Notes: generated by a model not told the origin, from the sequence alone. Positions 41,957-51,039 are shown, counted from the first letter of the stretch. The stretch is DNA of 64,000 nucleotides from Rhizobium johnstonii 3841 (GCF_000009265.1 NC_008378.1:248001-312000), one strand, 5' to 3'. Translations and numbers: made by a program.

Positions 41957-43207
41957 ATGATTGCACACCGCGAACTCAACCTTCGCCACCTCGAGGCCGT
42001 CGCTGCCGCCGCGCGGCTGGGCAGCATCAGCAGCGCGTCTCACACCATGAATTTGTCGCAGCCTGCTCTGACCCAGGCCGTTGCCAAGGTCGAGGCGCAG
42101 CTTGGCCATGTGCTGTTCGATCGCCAGCCGAGCGGCGTTACCAGCACCGAGGCGGGGCGCTTGATCACGGCCCGCATCGAACGCGCACTCGCCTATGTGG
42201 CGCGCGGCGGCCAAAGCGTGCGGCGGGGCGCTCGCTTGCCGCCGCTGCCCCATATCGAGCGGCGCATCACTTTTGGACAATTGCGTGCGCTAATCGCGGT
42301 GGATCAAGCAGGCAGCTTTGCGCTGGCATCGAAGCGCATTGGCCTGTCTGAACCGGCATTGCATCGGGCGAGCCGCGATCTGGAGCAGTTGCTGGGTGTG
42401 CCGCTTCTCGTCCGGCAGGGGCGTACCGTTCAACCGACGGCCGCCGCCGCCGTGTTGCTGCGGTTCGCCCGTCTGGCGCAATCGGAGCTAGAGGCTGGGT
42501 TCGACGAATTGGAGGCACTGCGGTCGGAGGGCGCCGGACGTGTCACTGTCGGCACCATGCCGCTGGCGCGCGCAATCCTGTTGCCGCAGGCATTGGCTCG
42601 TTTCGCTCGCGCCTATCCAATGGCGTCGGTGAACGTGGTGGAGGGGCCATATGTGGAGCTGTTGGCCAGGCTCCGCGAAGGCGAGATGGATCTGCTGATC
42701 GGGGCAATGCGCGACCCCCCGCCGGTCAAGGACATCGCTCAGGAACCGCTGTTCATCGATGATCCGGTGATCGTCGGTCGTGCCGGACACCCCCTGCTGT
42801 CCAAGCCGGGATTTGCCTTCTCGCGGCTATTGGATTTCCCATGGGTTATCGCCGCGACGGGCGCGCCGGTGCGCCATCGGTGGGAGGAGATGTTCACAGA
42901 GCACGGGCTTGAGCCGCCACGGCTACGCATCGAATGCGGTTCGGTTCTGGTGGTCCGCGGGCTGATGCTGGAGGACGATTGGTTGACGCTGATGTCGCGC
43001 GACCAGTTCCTGTTCGAGCGGCGTGCTGGCCTGCTTGGCGAAATCGCCGGCGCTGGGCTGTCCTTGCGTCGTCAGATCGGCCTCACGGTGCGCGATGACT
43101 GGCGTCCGACACAGCTGCAAACGGCATTCACGGATACCTTTCGCACGGTTTGCGCGCAGTGGACTTCAGGAAAAGCAATGGAGCGTGAACCCTTCCGATA
43201 TGCCTGA
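41957..43207 (+). CDS. LysR-type regulator with two tandem N-terminal DNA-binding domains
   Basis: 416 residues, about 110 longer than a normal LysR protein. The first HTH is at about 8-65 (LRHLEAVAAAARLGSISSAS, then LSQPALTQAVAKVEAQLG and LFDRQPSGVTSTEAG). A second complete HTH follows at about 104-165 (FGQLRALIAVDQAGSFALAS, LSEPALHRASRDLEQLLG, LLVRQGRTVQPTAAA). The rest is one LysR effector domain (VTVGTMPLARAILLPQAL onward). ATG 41957 is chosen; GTG 41951 is also possible. It is divergent from a CHA-aldolase remnant and precedes ligJ/ligI, so it probably responds to an intermediate of protocatechuate 4,5-cleavage. Confidence 0.88.
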   Translation: MIAHRELNLRHLEAVAAAARLGSISSASHTMNLSQPALTQAVAKVEAQLGHVLFDRQPSGVTSTEAGRLITARIERALAYVARGGQSVRRGARLPPLPHIERRITFGQLRALIAVDQAGSFALASKRIGLSEPALHRASRDLEQLLGVPLLVRQGRTVQPTAAAAVLLRFARLAQSELEAGFDELEALRSEGAGRVTVGTMPLARAILLPQALARFARAYPMASVNVVEGPYVELLARLREGEMDLLIGAMRDPPPVKDIAQEPLFIDDPVIVGRAGHPLLSKPGFAFSRLLDFPWVIAATGAPVRHRWEEMFTEHGLEPPRLRIECGSVLVVRGLMLEDDWLTLMSRDQFLFERRAGLLGEIAGAGLSLRRQIGLTVRDDWRPTQLQTAFTDTFRTVCAQWTSGKAMEREPFRYA

Positions 43208-43234
43208 TCGTCGTCCGGTTCGTTAGAACGGGGC

Positions 43235-43300
43235 ATGAGCAAACACCAAACGATCGCATTCACCGGTTTTGGAAAGCCTTCGCAGGCTTTCTGTCGGGGC
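43235..43300 (+). pseudogene. Possible N-terminal remnant of a Rossmann-fold oxidoreductase
   Basis: MSKHQTIAFTGFGKPSQAFC followed by RGW looks like the beginning of NAD(P)-dependent oxidoreductases (pattern TIAFIGFGEAxQAFxxGW) that occur in some protocatechuate 4,5-cleavage clusters. After RGW the frame continues into Arg/Pro-rich sequence without family resemblance, as expected for out-of-frame coding DNA. The 150 bp before ligJ are therefore read as leftovers of a deleted gene. Low certainty. Confidence 0.4.
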
Positions 43301-43449
43301 TGGCGCCCGCGCCGGCTGCGACCTCGAGCGAATGCTGGTCCAGGAGCTAAGCCGCGCCACCGCCGGCTGGTTCCCCATGCCTTCCCCTCCGACCGCGGGA
43401 TTCGCTGCCGAGGCGAACGCATCTTTGCCGCTACAGGAACCTCAAAGAT

Positions 43450-44472
43450 ATGATCATCGACTGCCACGGCCACTACACCACGGCCCCTGCGCTCCATGGC
43501 GAATGGCGAGCACGACAGGAGGCCGCCATCAAATCGGGCGGCGATATCGATCCCGCCTATCCAGACATTTCCGACGATGAGATCCGCGAGACCATCGAGG
43601 CCAATCAGCTGCGGCTGCTGCGCGAGCGCGGCGCCGACATGACTATTTTCTCGCCTCGGGCTTCGGCGATGGCGCCGCATATCGGCGGAGAATTGGTGGC
43701 AAAGGTCTGGGCGCGCCGTTCCAACGATCTGATCAAGCGCGTGGTCGATCTCTATCCCGAGACTTTCGTGGGCGTGTGCCAGCTGCCGCAATCTCCTGGT
43801 GTCTCGATCGCCAACGCGATCGACGAGCTTGAGCGCTGCGTCAACGAACTCGGCTTCGTCGGCTGCAATCTCAATCCCGATCCCTCCGGCGGCAAGTTCG
43901 ATTCGCCGCCGCTCACCGATCGCGCCTGGTACCCCTTCTTCGAAAAGATGGTGGAACTCGACGTTCCCGCGATGATCCACGTTTCCGGCAGTTGCAATTG
44001 TGCGATGCATGCGACCGGCGCCTATTACATTGCCGCAGACACCATTGCCTTCATGCAGTTCGTCGAGGGCGACCTGTTTGCGGATTTCCCCTCGCTGCGG
44101 TTCATCATTCCGCATGGCGGCGGAGCCGTTCCCTATCACTGGGGCCGTTATCGCGGCCTCTCCGACATGCTGAAGCGGCCGCCTCTGGCCGAGCACGTGA
44201 TGAAGAACGTCTATTTCGATACCTGCGTCTATCATCAGCCGGGCATCGACCTGTTGTTCGAGGTGATCGATGTGGAAAACATCCTGTTCGGATCGGAAAT
44301 GGTTGGCGCAGTGCGCGGGATCGACCCGCAGACGGGTCACTATTTCGACGACACCAAGCGCTATATCGAGGCTCTGACGATATCCGATGAGGACAAGCGG
44401 AAGGTGTTCGAACTCAACGCGCGCCGCGTCTATCCGCGTCTCGATGCACAGCTCAAGGCAAGGGGGCTGTGA
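43450..44472 (+). CDS. ligJ: 4-oxalomesaconate hydratase
   Basis: 340 residues, amidohydrolase fold. It matches Sphingobium LigJ closely from memory: MIIDCHGHYTTAP with the His metal ligands at 6 and 8, FSPRASAMAPHIG, LPQSPGV, CNLNPDPSGGKFDSPPLTDR, FIIPHGGGAVPYHWGR and GAVRGIDPQTGHYFDDTKRYIEA (read in pieces). The enzyme hydrates oxalomesaconate to 4-carboxy-4-hydroxy-2-oxoadipate in the cytosol. The next step, the CHA aldolase, is represented here only by the remnant at 41618-41852. The stop overlaps the ligI ATG by one base. Confidence 0.92.
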   Translation: MIIDCHGHYTTAPALHGEWRARQEAAIKSGGDIDPAYPDISDDEIRETIEANQLRLLRERGADMTIFSPRASAMAPHIGGELVAKVWARRSNDLIKRVVDLYPETFVGVCQLPQSPGVSIANAIDELERCVNELGFVGCNLNPDPSGGKFDSPPLTDRAWYPFFEKMVELDVPAMIHVSGSCNCAMHATGAYYIAADTIAFMQFVEGDLFADFPSLRFIIPHGGGAVPYHWGRYRGLSDMLKRPPLAEHVMKNVYFDTCVYHQPGIDLLFEVIDVENILFGSEMVGAVRGIDPQTGHYFDDTKRYIEALTISDEDKRKVFELNARRVYPRLDAQLKARGL

Positions 44473-45359
44473 TGGCAAATTTCCAGATGGATCCCGATTG
44501 GCTCCGCTATCATCCCGACCCGACCAAACCGCGTTACATTCCGCCGTCTGGTGCAGTGGATGCGCATTGCCATGTCTTCGGGCCTGGGGATGTGTTTCCC
44601 TATGCGCCCGAGAGGAAATACACACCCTGCGATGCCGGCAAAGAGCAACTGTTCTCCCTGCGTGACTTTCTCGGATTCGAGCGCAACGTCATCGTCCAGG
44701 CGACATGCCACGGCGCCGACAATCGTGCCCTGGTCGATGCGCTGCATGCGGCCGGCGATCGTGCTCGCGGGATAGCGACGGTGCGCGACACGGTGACGAA
44801 CGGGGAGCTCGCCGAATTGCATGACGCAGGGGTGCGCGGCGTGCGCTTCAACTTCGTTCGCCGCCTGGTGGACCCGAAACCGGATGCCTATTATCGTGCG
44901 ATCATCGACCGTATCGCACCGCTTGGCTGGCAGGTGGTGATCTACTTCGAGGCGGCCGATCTCGAGGAGCGCTGGGACTTCTTCACCTCGCTGCCGACGA
45001 CCGTCGTGGTCGACCATATGGGCCGGCCGGATGTCTCCCAGCCTGTCGACGGCCCGCAGTTCGGCCGCTTTATCCGGTTCATGACCGAGCATGAAAATGT
45101 CGTCAGCAAGGTGAGCTGCCCGGAGCGACTGTCGCGATCAGGTCCACCGAACTACGACGACGTCGTTCCGTTTGCGCGGACGCTGGTCGAGCGTTTCCCG
45201 GAGCGTGTCCTGTGGGGCACCGATTGGCCTCATCCCAATATGAAGGACCACATGCCCGACGACGGCGCGCTGGTGGATATCATCCCGCGCATCGCACCGT
45301 CCGAGGAGCTTCAGCGCAAGCTGCTGGTTGACAATCCTATGCGGCTCTATTGGCGGTAA
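44472..45359 (+). CDS. ligI: 2-pyrone-4,6-dicarboxylate hydrolase
   Basis: 295 residues. LigI landmarks: PSGAVDAHCHVFGPGDVFPYAPERKYTP as the N-terminal motif (His-x-His type start), VIVQATCHGADN, GVRGVRFNFVRRLVD, VVDHMGRPD and LWGTDWPHPNM with the catalytic Asp. It opens the lactone 2-pyrone-4,6-dicarboxylate to oxalomesaconate, the substrate of LigJ, without a metal. ATG 44472 (TGATG overlap) is preferred over a GTG three bases earlier. Upstream ring-cleavage genes (ligAB, ligC) are absent from the window. Confidence 0.92.
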   Translation: MANFQMDPDWLRYHPDPTKPRYIPPSGAVDAHCHVFGPGDVFPYAPERKYTPCDAGKEQLFSLRDFLGFERNVIVQATCHGADNRALVDALHAAGDRARGIATVRDTVTNGELAELHDAGVRGVRFNFVRRLVDPKPDAYYRAIIDRIAPLGWQVVIYFEAADLEERWDFFTSLPTTVVVDHMGRPDVSQPVDGPQFGRFIRFMTEHENVVSKVSCPERLSRSGPPNYDDVVPFARTLVERFPERVLWGTDWPHPNMKDHMPDDGALVDIIPRIAPSEELQRKLLVDNPMRLYWR

Positions 45360-45484
45360 TCCGCCTTCGGGATGGCTGGACGACGCATTTCACGCAGGTG
45401 GAGGGCGCCGATCTGGATGCGCAGGGCATTCATGCATCGGTTGTGCGGACATCGTGCATCGGCATTTATCAAGAGGAGGAGATC

Positions 45485-46507
45485 ATGAACATGAGCCTAG
45501 GACAACAAGTGAGCACGCCATCCCGGCGGATCGTAACATTGATGAAATCGATAATCCCGGCGCTCGTTCTAATACTCGCGATGGCGGTGGAAGCCCCGGC
45601 GCAGGAGAACGACTATCCGAGCCGCGAGATCAGTCTTGTCATTCCGTTCGGCCCTGGTGGAATTGCCGACATCACTGCACGCATCGTTGCGGATTCTCTC
45701 GGCAAAAAGCTTGGGAAACAGATCGTCATCCTGAATCAGCCCGGCGCGGGAGGATCGGTCGCCGCACGGGTGGCGCTGAATGGGGAGCCCGACGGATATA
45801 CGCTCGCACTGCTTTCGAACGGAACTGCAGTCAGCGTTCCGTTATTCAAGAACCTGCAGTTCGATCCCGTCGCCGATTTCGTTCCGGTATCCAGCCTCGC
45901 CTATTTCGATTTCGTATTCGTGACCAAGGCGGATGGTAAATTCAAATCCCTCAAGGATATTCTCGAAGCAGCCCGCGCAAACCCGGGCGCGCTCAATGTC
46001 GGGACGATTAATGTCGGGAGCAGCCAGAACCTTGCGGCCGAACTCTTCAAATCGACGGCCGGGGTGGACCTCACGATCGTTCCCTACAAGGGCACGCCGG
46101 ATCTACAAGTTGCCCTTCTCGGTGGGGAGCTTGACCTGATCATCGATAGCCAGACGGCGCTAAAGGCAGCACTTCAGCAGAACCAGGCTGTTGCGATTGC
46201 ATCATCTGGCTCGGCCCGTTCTATCCTCCTGCCGGACGTTCCGACGGCCCAGGAAGAAGGCGTAAAAGGGTTCGATGTCACGTCCTGGAACGCCATCTTC
46301 GCTCCCGCCGGCACACCTCAGGCCGTCGTGAACAAACTGAACACGGCGCTCGTCGAGGTTCTTGGCGACCCCGACGTCAAGAAGCGGTTTGCGGATCTCG
46401 GCGTCGAGGCCCGTTCCAGCACGCCGCAGGAAATCGGTGATCGTCTGAAGGCTGATATCGACAAGTGGTCAAAGGTCATAAAGGATGCGGGCATCGCGCG
46501 GCAATAG
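45485..46507 (+). CDS. TctC/Bug-family periplasmic binding protein
   Basis: 340 residues from ATG 45485, preceded by AAGAGGAGGAG; ATG 45542 (MKSIIPALVLILAMAVEAPA) would give the bare signal peptide. The mature part has YPSREISLVIPFGPGGIADITAR, QPGAGGSVAARVAL, YKGTPDLQVALLGGELDLI and WNAIFAPAGTP, the family fingerprints. Such proteins bind carboxylates for tripartite tricarboxylate transporters. The membrane partners TctA and TctB are not in the window, so it must use others elsewhere or act in sensing. It follows ligI by 125 bp and probably binds a di- or tricarboxylate such as pyrone dicarboxylate. Confidence 0.88.
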   Translation: MNMSLGQQVSTPSRRIVTLMKSIIPALVLILAMAVEAPAQENDYPSREISLVIPFGPGGIADITARIVADSLGKKLGKQIVILNQPGAGGSVAARVALNGEPDGYTLALLSNGTAVSVPLFKNLQFDPVADFVPVSSLAYFDFVFVTKADGKFKSLKDILEAARANPGALNVGTINVGSSQNLAAELFKSTAGVDLTIVPYKGTPDLQVALLGGELDLIIDSQTALKAALQQNQAVAIASSGSARSILLPDVPTAQEEGVKGFDVTSWNAIFAPAGTPQAVVNKLNTALVEVLGDPDVKKRFADLGVEARSSTPQEIGDRLKADIDKWSKVIKDAGIARQ

Positions 46508-46781
46508 ACGGAACGCGTCCGCCAGCCTTCCCGTGCCTCAGCCGGCCGGGTCGCTTCTCCAGCCGATCCGGCATGCCCACCCATCCACTTCGCGATCATC
46601 CTGTCGCTGCAGGAGCCTGCCCTGACCGCGCGAACGGCAGCACCTGGTCTTCTGACCGCCTGTCATCACGCCGATGCGGAAATCGCCAACGAAATCCCTC
46701 GCCTTGAAAGGACCTGAACCCAGGCCGATCACGCCAAGGTGATCGCAAAGCTGCGCACACCGTTGCGCCGGTCATCGACGA

Positions 46782-48896
46782 TTATTTTCCGTTCGTGTTT
46801 CCTGATTGTTTGGTGGCTGCCTTCAGCACGCCTTGCTGCAGATCCGCCTCGTCAGCAAGAATGGCGGCTGCCTCGTCGAGCAGGACGTCTTTTGCGTTCT
46901 TGCGGGCATTCTCGATGGCAATATCAGCGCTCAGGCTGCGCTCGCCTGCCTCCAGGCCGTCATCTCCAAGATCCTCGCCATCCCCTGCTTTCGCTCGATC
47001 CTTGAACCGTTTCTCGCGCGCCGTCGCTTCTTTGCGACGTTCGGTTTCATTGAGGGAAACAATTCCTTTTTCCCGCTGCGCCTTGAGGTCGGCAATGTCT
47101 TTTATCAGGCGTTGGAAGTCCGGATCGCTCTCAATCCGCGCATCATGGCGGCTTTGCAATGTCGGCAGCAACGTCGTGACAGTGTCGGCGGCCGTGTATT
47201 TCGCAGGTTTAATCTGAGCCCACGGCAGGGCATTGTCATAACTGGTCTCGCCGAAGCTCGTCGGATCGGAAAGTCCTGGCAAGCCGATATCGGGCGTTAC
47301 GCCGTGCAACTGCGTCGTCCCGCCGTTGACCCGGAAAAACTGGGCAATCGTCACCTTCAGCTCCCCCAACTCGGGTTTGCTGTTGCGGACGATCCGGTCA
47401 AGATCGACGACGGTCTGAACGGTGCCCTTCCCGAAACTGGGTTCGCCGACGATCACGCCTCGACCGTAATCCTGGATTGCCGCGGCAAAAATCTCCGACG
47501 CCGAAGCCGATCCGCGATTGATCAGGACACCCACCGGGCCTGTCCAGACAGGGGCCGCAAGATCCGAGCTCCTCACTTCGACTTTGCCATCGCTGCCGCG
47601 TTGCTGAACGACCGGGCCATTGCCGATGAACAGGCCGGTCAAATCGATCGCCTCGTCCAATGAACCGCCGCCGTTGTTGCGCAGGTCGATGAGAACGCTG
47701 TCGACCTTTTCTTCGCTCAGCTCGCCGAGAAGCTTGGCGACATCACGGCTTGCGCTTTTGTAGTCCTTGTCTCCTTTGCGCTTGGCTTCAAAATCCTCAT
47801 AGAATACCGGCAGCGTAATGATCCCGATTTTACGCGTGGCGTCGCCCGCTTTTACGGACAGTACAGTCTTCCGGGCGGCCTGCTTGTCGAGACTGATTTT
47901 ATCGCGCACCAGGCTGATGACGCGATGCGTGCCCTCGGCTCCGGCATCTGCCGGCAGGATGTCCAGCCGCACGACGGAACCTTTTTTCCCGCGTATCATC
48001 TGCACGACTTCATCAAGGCGCGTGCCCACCACGTCCTTGATTGCGCCGTCCTTGCCTTGACCAACGCCGGTAATTCGATCTCCGACCGAGAGCTTGCCGG
48101 ACAGCTGTGCCGGTCCGCCAGGAACGAGCTCACGGATCGTCGTGTAGTCGTCGCGCTCCTGCAGGACCGCACCGATACCAAACAGCGAAAGCTTCATCGA
48201 AACATTGAAGTCGGCTGAAGCGGCCGCACCGAAATAATCCGTGTGCGGATCGATCGAGGTTGCGTAGGCGTCCATGAACGATTGGAAAACGTCGTCGCTT
48301 TTGAACTTGTAAGCGCGCTCCAGCGTGTTTTCATAACGTTTGTCGAGTGTTTCTCGAATGGCCGCGTCGTTTTGGCCGCCCAGTTTCAACCGCAACCAGT
48401 CGCTCTTGACGCGCTTGCGCCAAAGCTCATTGCTCTCGGCCTCCGACTGCGGCCACGGCGCTTTATCGCGCAGCACCGAATAATTTTCCTGCGCGCTGAA
48501 ATCGAAGCCTTGCTTAAGCAGGCTGCGCGCATAGTTCATGCGGTCGACAACGCGCTGCTGATACGCTTTGAAGATCGCAAACGGGATCTTCAAGTTTCTC
48601 TCCTCGATGGCATCATCGATCTCGCTGCGGTCGGACATGAATCCGTCGATGTCGGCTTGCAGGAAGAGCATGCGATCCGGATCAAGTGACTTGATGAACC
48701 CATCCATGATCCTGGCTGACAAGGCGTCGTCGAGTGGGACGGGCCTGTAGCTATACCGCGAAAGAAATTGCGCGCTCAACTCAGCGGCTTGCGCCTGTCG
48801 CTTTAGCGGAGCCAAAAGAGGCGGTGATGCGACTTCAGCATATGCGGACTGTGCAATTGCAAGAAATGCACCAAGGAAAAAGTAGGCTATGCGCAT
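46782..48896 (-). CDS. C-terminal processing protease, S41 family (Prc/Tsp type)
   Basis: 704 residues. A signal peptide (MRIAYFFLGAFLAIAQSAYA) is followed by an N-terminal helical domain, a PDZ domain at about 235-315, the S41 protease core at about 350-540, and a C-terminal charged domain of about 130 residues. The catalytic Ser-Lys dyad is S465 in RGSASASEIF and K490 in SFGKGTV, 25 residues apart as in E. coli Prc. It degrades periplasmic proteins from their C-termini. Size fits the long Prc class, not the shorter CtpA class. ATG 48896 starts the gene; it is convergent with the TctC gene. Confidence 0.92.
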   Translation of the reverse strand: MRIAYFFLGAFLAIAQSAYAEVASPPLLAPLKRQAQAAELSAQFLSRYSYRPVPLDDALSARIMDGFIKSLDPDRMLFLQADIDGFMSDRSEIDDAIEERNLKIPFAIFKAYQQRVVDRMNYARSLLKQGFDFSAQENYSVLRDKAPWPQSEAESNELWRKRVKSDWLRLKLGGQNDAAIRETLDKRYENTLERAYKFKSDDVFQSFMDAYATSIDPHTDYFGAAASADFNVSMKLSLFGIGAVLQERDDYTTIRELVPGGPAQLSGKLSVGDRITGVGQGKDGAIKDVVGTRLDEVVQMIRGKKGSVVRLDILPADAGAEGTHRVISLVRDKISLDKQAARKTVLSVKAGDATRKIGIITLPVFYEDFEAKRKGDKDYKSASRDVAKLLGELSEEKVDSVLIDLRNNGGGSLDEAIDLTGLFIGNGPVVQQRGSDGKVEVRSSDLAAPVWTGPVGVLINRGSASASEIFAAAIQDYGRGVIVGEPSFGKGTVQTVVDLDRIVRNSKPELGELKVTIAQFFRVNGGTTQLHGVTPDIGLPGLSDPTSFGETSYDNALPWAQIKPAKYTAADTVTTLLPTLQSRHDARIESDPDFQRLIKDIADLKAQREKGIVSLNETERRKEATAREKRFKDRAKAGDGEDLGDDGLEAGERSLSADIAIENARKNAKDVLLDEAAAILADEADLQQGVLKAATKQSGNTNGK

Positions 48897-49043
48897 TCAG
48901 CGTTGATCCAATTCTTGATGCCGAGTGTCGATGTGCGATCTATGTGACGCAATCATGGTTTTTTGGCAACCAAATGGCAAACGACATGGTTTGCAAAGCT
49001 GCGGACATATCCGGCGCCTGGTTGGGGTCTCCGCAGCCGGCGC

Positions 49044-49523
49044 TCAATCCGCCTGCACGTCTTGCCAGGAATCGAACGTCGCAGCCTGACCGCGACGGCA
49101 TCCGCTGCGGTCGACAAGATCCCAAACGATGGCGTTTTCGATATAGAAACGCCGCCCTGACTTGGCGATGCGAAGTCCGCGGTAGTCGGCGATAAAGCCG
49201 TTGGCCGCCACGGCATTCAACAACCTCTCGCGTTCGGCGCGATCGGGCGCCTCCGCCGAAAGACGCGATGGCAAAGTGATGAACTCGTCCCATGAATATT
49301 CAAAGCAGGCCTGGGCAGCGCGGTTTGCGTAGATGAAGCGCGGATCGGCGTCGGTATTATGGGCAAGGACAACTGCCGGCGACTGGTCGTAAAGCCATTC
49401 AGCACCCTGGCCTTCCGGCGTCAGGCTGCGTCCCACGCTTTGTTCGAAGCTTTCCGCCATCAATGCGTAAGATTCGGGATCGTAGGACAAGTCGAGGCCG
49501 GCGTCGTTATAGTTGGCAATCAT
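49044..49523 (-). CDS. MEKHLA (PAS-like) domain protein
   Basis: 159 residues from ATG 49523 (CAGGA eight bases upstream). The segments SPAVVLAHNTDADPRFIYANRAAQACFEY (read in pieces), LPSRLSAEAPDRAERERLL, DYRGLRIAKSGRRFYIENAIVWDL and GQAATFDSW are those of small MEKHLA-domain proteins, relatives of PAS sensors. Function unknown; probably binds a small molecule in the cytosol. It is divergent from the disrupted MocR regulator gene (86 bp), which may once have controlled it. Confidence 0.82.
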   Translation of the reverse strand: MIANYNDAGLDLSYDPESYALMAESFEQSVGRSLTPEGQGAEWLYDQSPAVVLAHNTDADPRFIYANRAAQACFEYSWDEFITLPSRLSAEAPDRAERERLLNAVAANGFIADYRGLRIAKSGRRFYIENAIVWDLVDRSGCRRGQAATFDSWQDVQAD

Positions 49524-49609
49524 GCTGCGCATCCTGGATTGCGGCGAGAGGTGTTGACGTGATGGTCTCGCTACAAAATCCTTTGCGCTACAGAAAGTGC
49601 AAGCTCCAA

Positions 49610-50982
49610 ATGCGACGCGGTCAAGCTGGGCGATCGGGACTTCAGGCGTCATCCTGGGGCGACACGGTCGAAGCCTCCTGGTTTGCCGAAAAAATAGCCG
49701 ACCGCAGCATCCGGGGGATCGCTCTCGAAACGAGCGCGCTGATCCGTGCCGGTGTCCTGCCCATTGGGACGCGCCTGCCGGCGATCCGCGATATCGCTTA
49801 CGAATTGCATGTCAGTCCGGCAACGATCTCCGAAGTGGCGAGACGTTCCGGCTTGGCGACAAAGCGGTCGCCGCTGACCCAGGTGCCGTTGCGCCCCCGG
49901 CCGCTGATGATCTTTTGCCGCCGCAATTCACTCCAGGCAGCTCGGGAAATTATGCGGCAGGTGTGCTCGACCTCACCTTAGCCGGACCGGATGCCGCACT
50001 TCTTCCCCGCCTCGCCGAAGCCATGGCCTATGGCGCGTCCGTCGATGACCTCAACAGCTATGAGCGCAGCCGGATCGTACCAGAGTTGAAAGACGCCGTT
50101 TCAGAGCGATGGCCTTATGAGGCGGAAGCCTTTCTGGCCACCAATGGCGGTTACAACGCCGTCTATACGATATTGCATGCGCTGGTCTCCTCGGGCTCGT
50201 CGGTCGCGATCGAACATCCGACCGCGATGCGGCTGCTCGATATTCTGGAAGATCTCGGCGTGAAAATCATCCCTGTCGCCTGCGACGGCGAAGGCCCCCT
50301 GCCGGATTCGCTGCGCGAAGCATTGCAGCAACGTCCGGCAGCTTTCCTGTTCCAGCCGCGGCTGCATTCCGTGACCGGCGTTACGGTCAGTTCATCCCGC
50401 CTCGATCAGCTCGGCGATGTGCTGGAAGACAGCGATACGCTTATCATCGAGGATGACGGCGTCGGCGACGTGTCGGCGGCACCTCCGCAGTCGCTGGGCG
50501 GCCGATTTGCGGAGCGGACGATCCATATCCTCTCACTCTCGAAAAGCCTCGGCCCGGATCTGCGTCTCGCGGTTCTGTCGAGTTCCGCGCCGATCGTCGA
50601 CCAGATCCAGTCTTACCGTTCCTTCAGCGCCGGCTGGACGAGCCGTATCCTGCAAGGTGCCGCGGCCTGGCTATTGCGCGATCCGGCAAGCTGGCAGCTT
50701 ATCGGCGAGGCGCGCGAGATCTATCAGCAGAGACGCGACGCTCTTGCCGATGCGCTCAGCGAACGGGGAATACCGATACCGCCGGGTCAGGGCCTGTGCC
50801 TCTGGGTGCCCGTCGTCTCCGAACCATTCGCGATGGTGACGCTCGCCGCACGCAATATCGCCGTCAATCCAGGCAGCAAATTCTCCGTCCTGCCGAGCAG
50901 TCATATCCGTGTCGCGACCAGCACGCTCAGCCATCGCTGCGAGGAAGCCGCCGATGCGATTGCGCTGGCTCATACGCCGTGA
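49610..50982 (+). pseudogene. MocR/GntR-aminotransferase fusion regulator, disrupted
   Basis: From ATG 49610 one frame encodes the start of a GntR winged helix (LIRAGVLPIGTRLPAIRDIAYELHVSPATIS) up to 49830. From 49945 a different frame encodes NYAAGVLDLTLAGPDAALLPRL and then a full aminotransferase class I fold with LATNGGYNAV, IIEDDGVGD and LSLSKSLGPDLRLAVLSS (PLP lysine in SKSLG) to 50982. The 114 bp between are inverted: read on the opposite strand they give exactly the missing wing of the HTH. One base is also lost, so no reading frame spans the gene. The product would have been a PLP-dependent transcription factor of about 450 residues. Confidence 0.88.
49831..49944 (-). other. Inverted 114-bp segment inside the MocR gene
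   Basis: The minus strand of 49831-49944 is a fully open stretch of 38 codons reading RAAWSELRRQK, IISGRGRNGTWV and SGDRFVAKPERLATS. This is what the GntR/MocR HTH needs after HVSPATIS, and it joins in frame at its end with GNYAAGVL at 49945. So the segment has been flipped in place. The 5' junction is one base short. I see no long inverted repeats at the ends, so a site-specific invertase is not evident. Confidence 0.85.
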
Positions 50983-51039
50983 AAAGCAGGGCCGCAGCCC
51001 GTGTCTCTGATCCCCAGTTTGTCCGAGCAAGTCCGGAAA

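Noticed and set aside
49831..49944. Phase-variable invertible switch controlled by a recombinase
   Set aside because: No long inverted repeats at the ends, no invertase gene in the window, and a base is missing so flipping back would not restore the frame.
49597..50982. Reading of the MocR region as one intact aminotransferase gene
   Set aside because: The first 100 residues of that frame are out-of-frame translation of an HTH and of an inverted segment; the real gene is broken.
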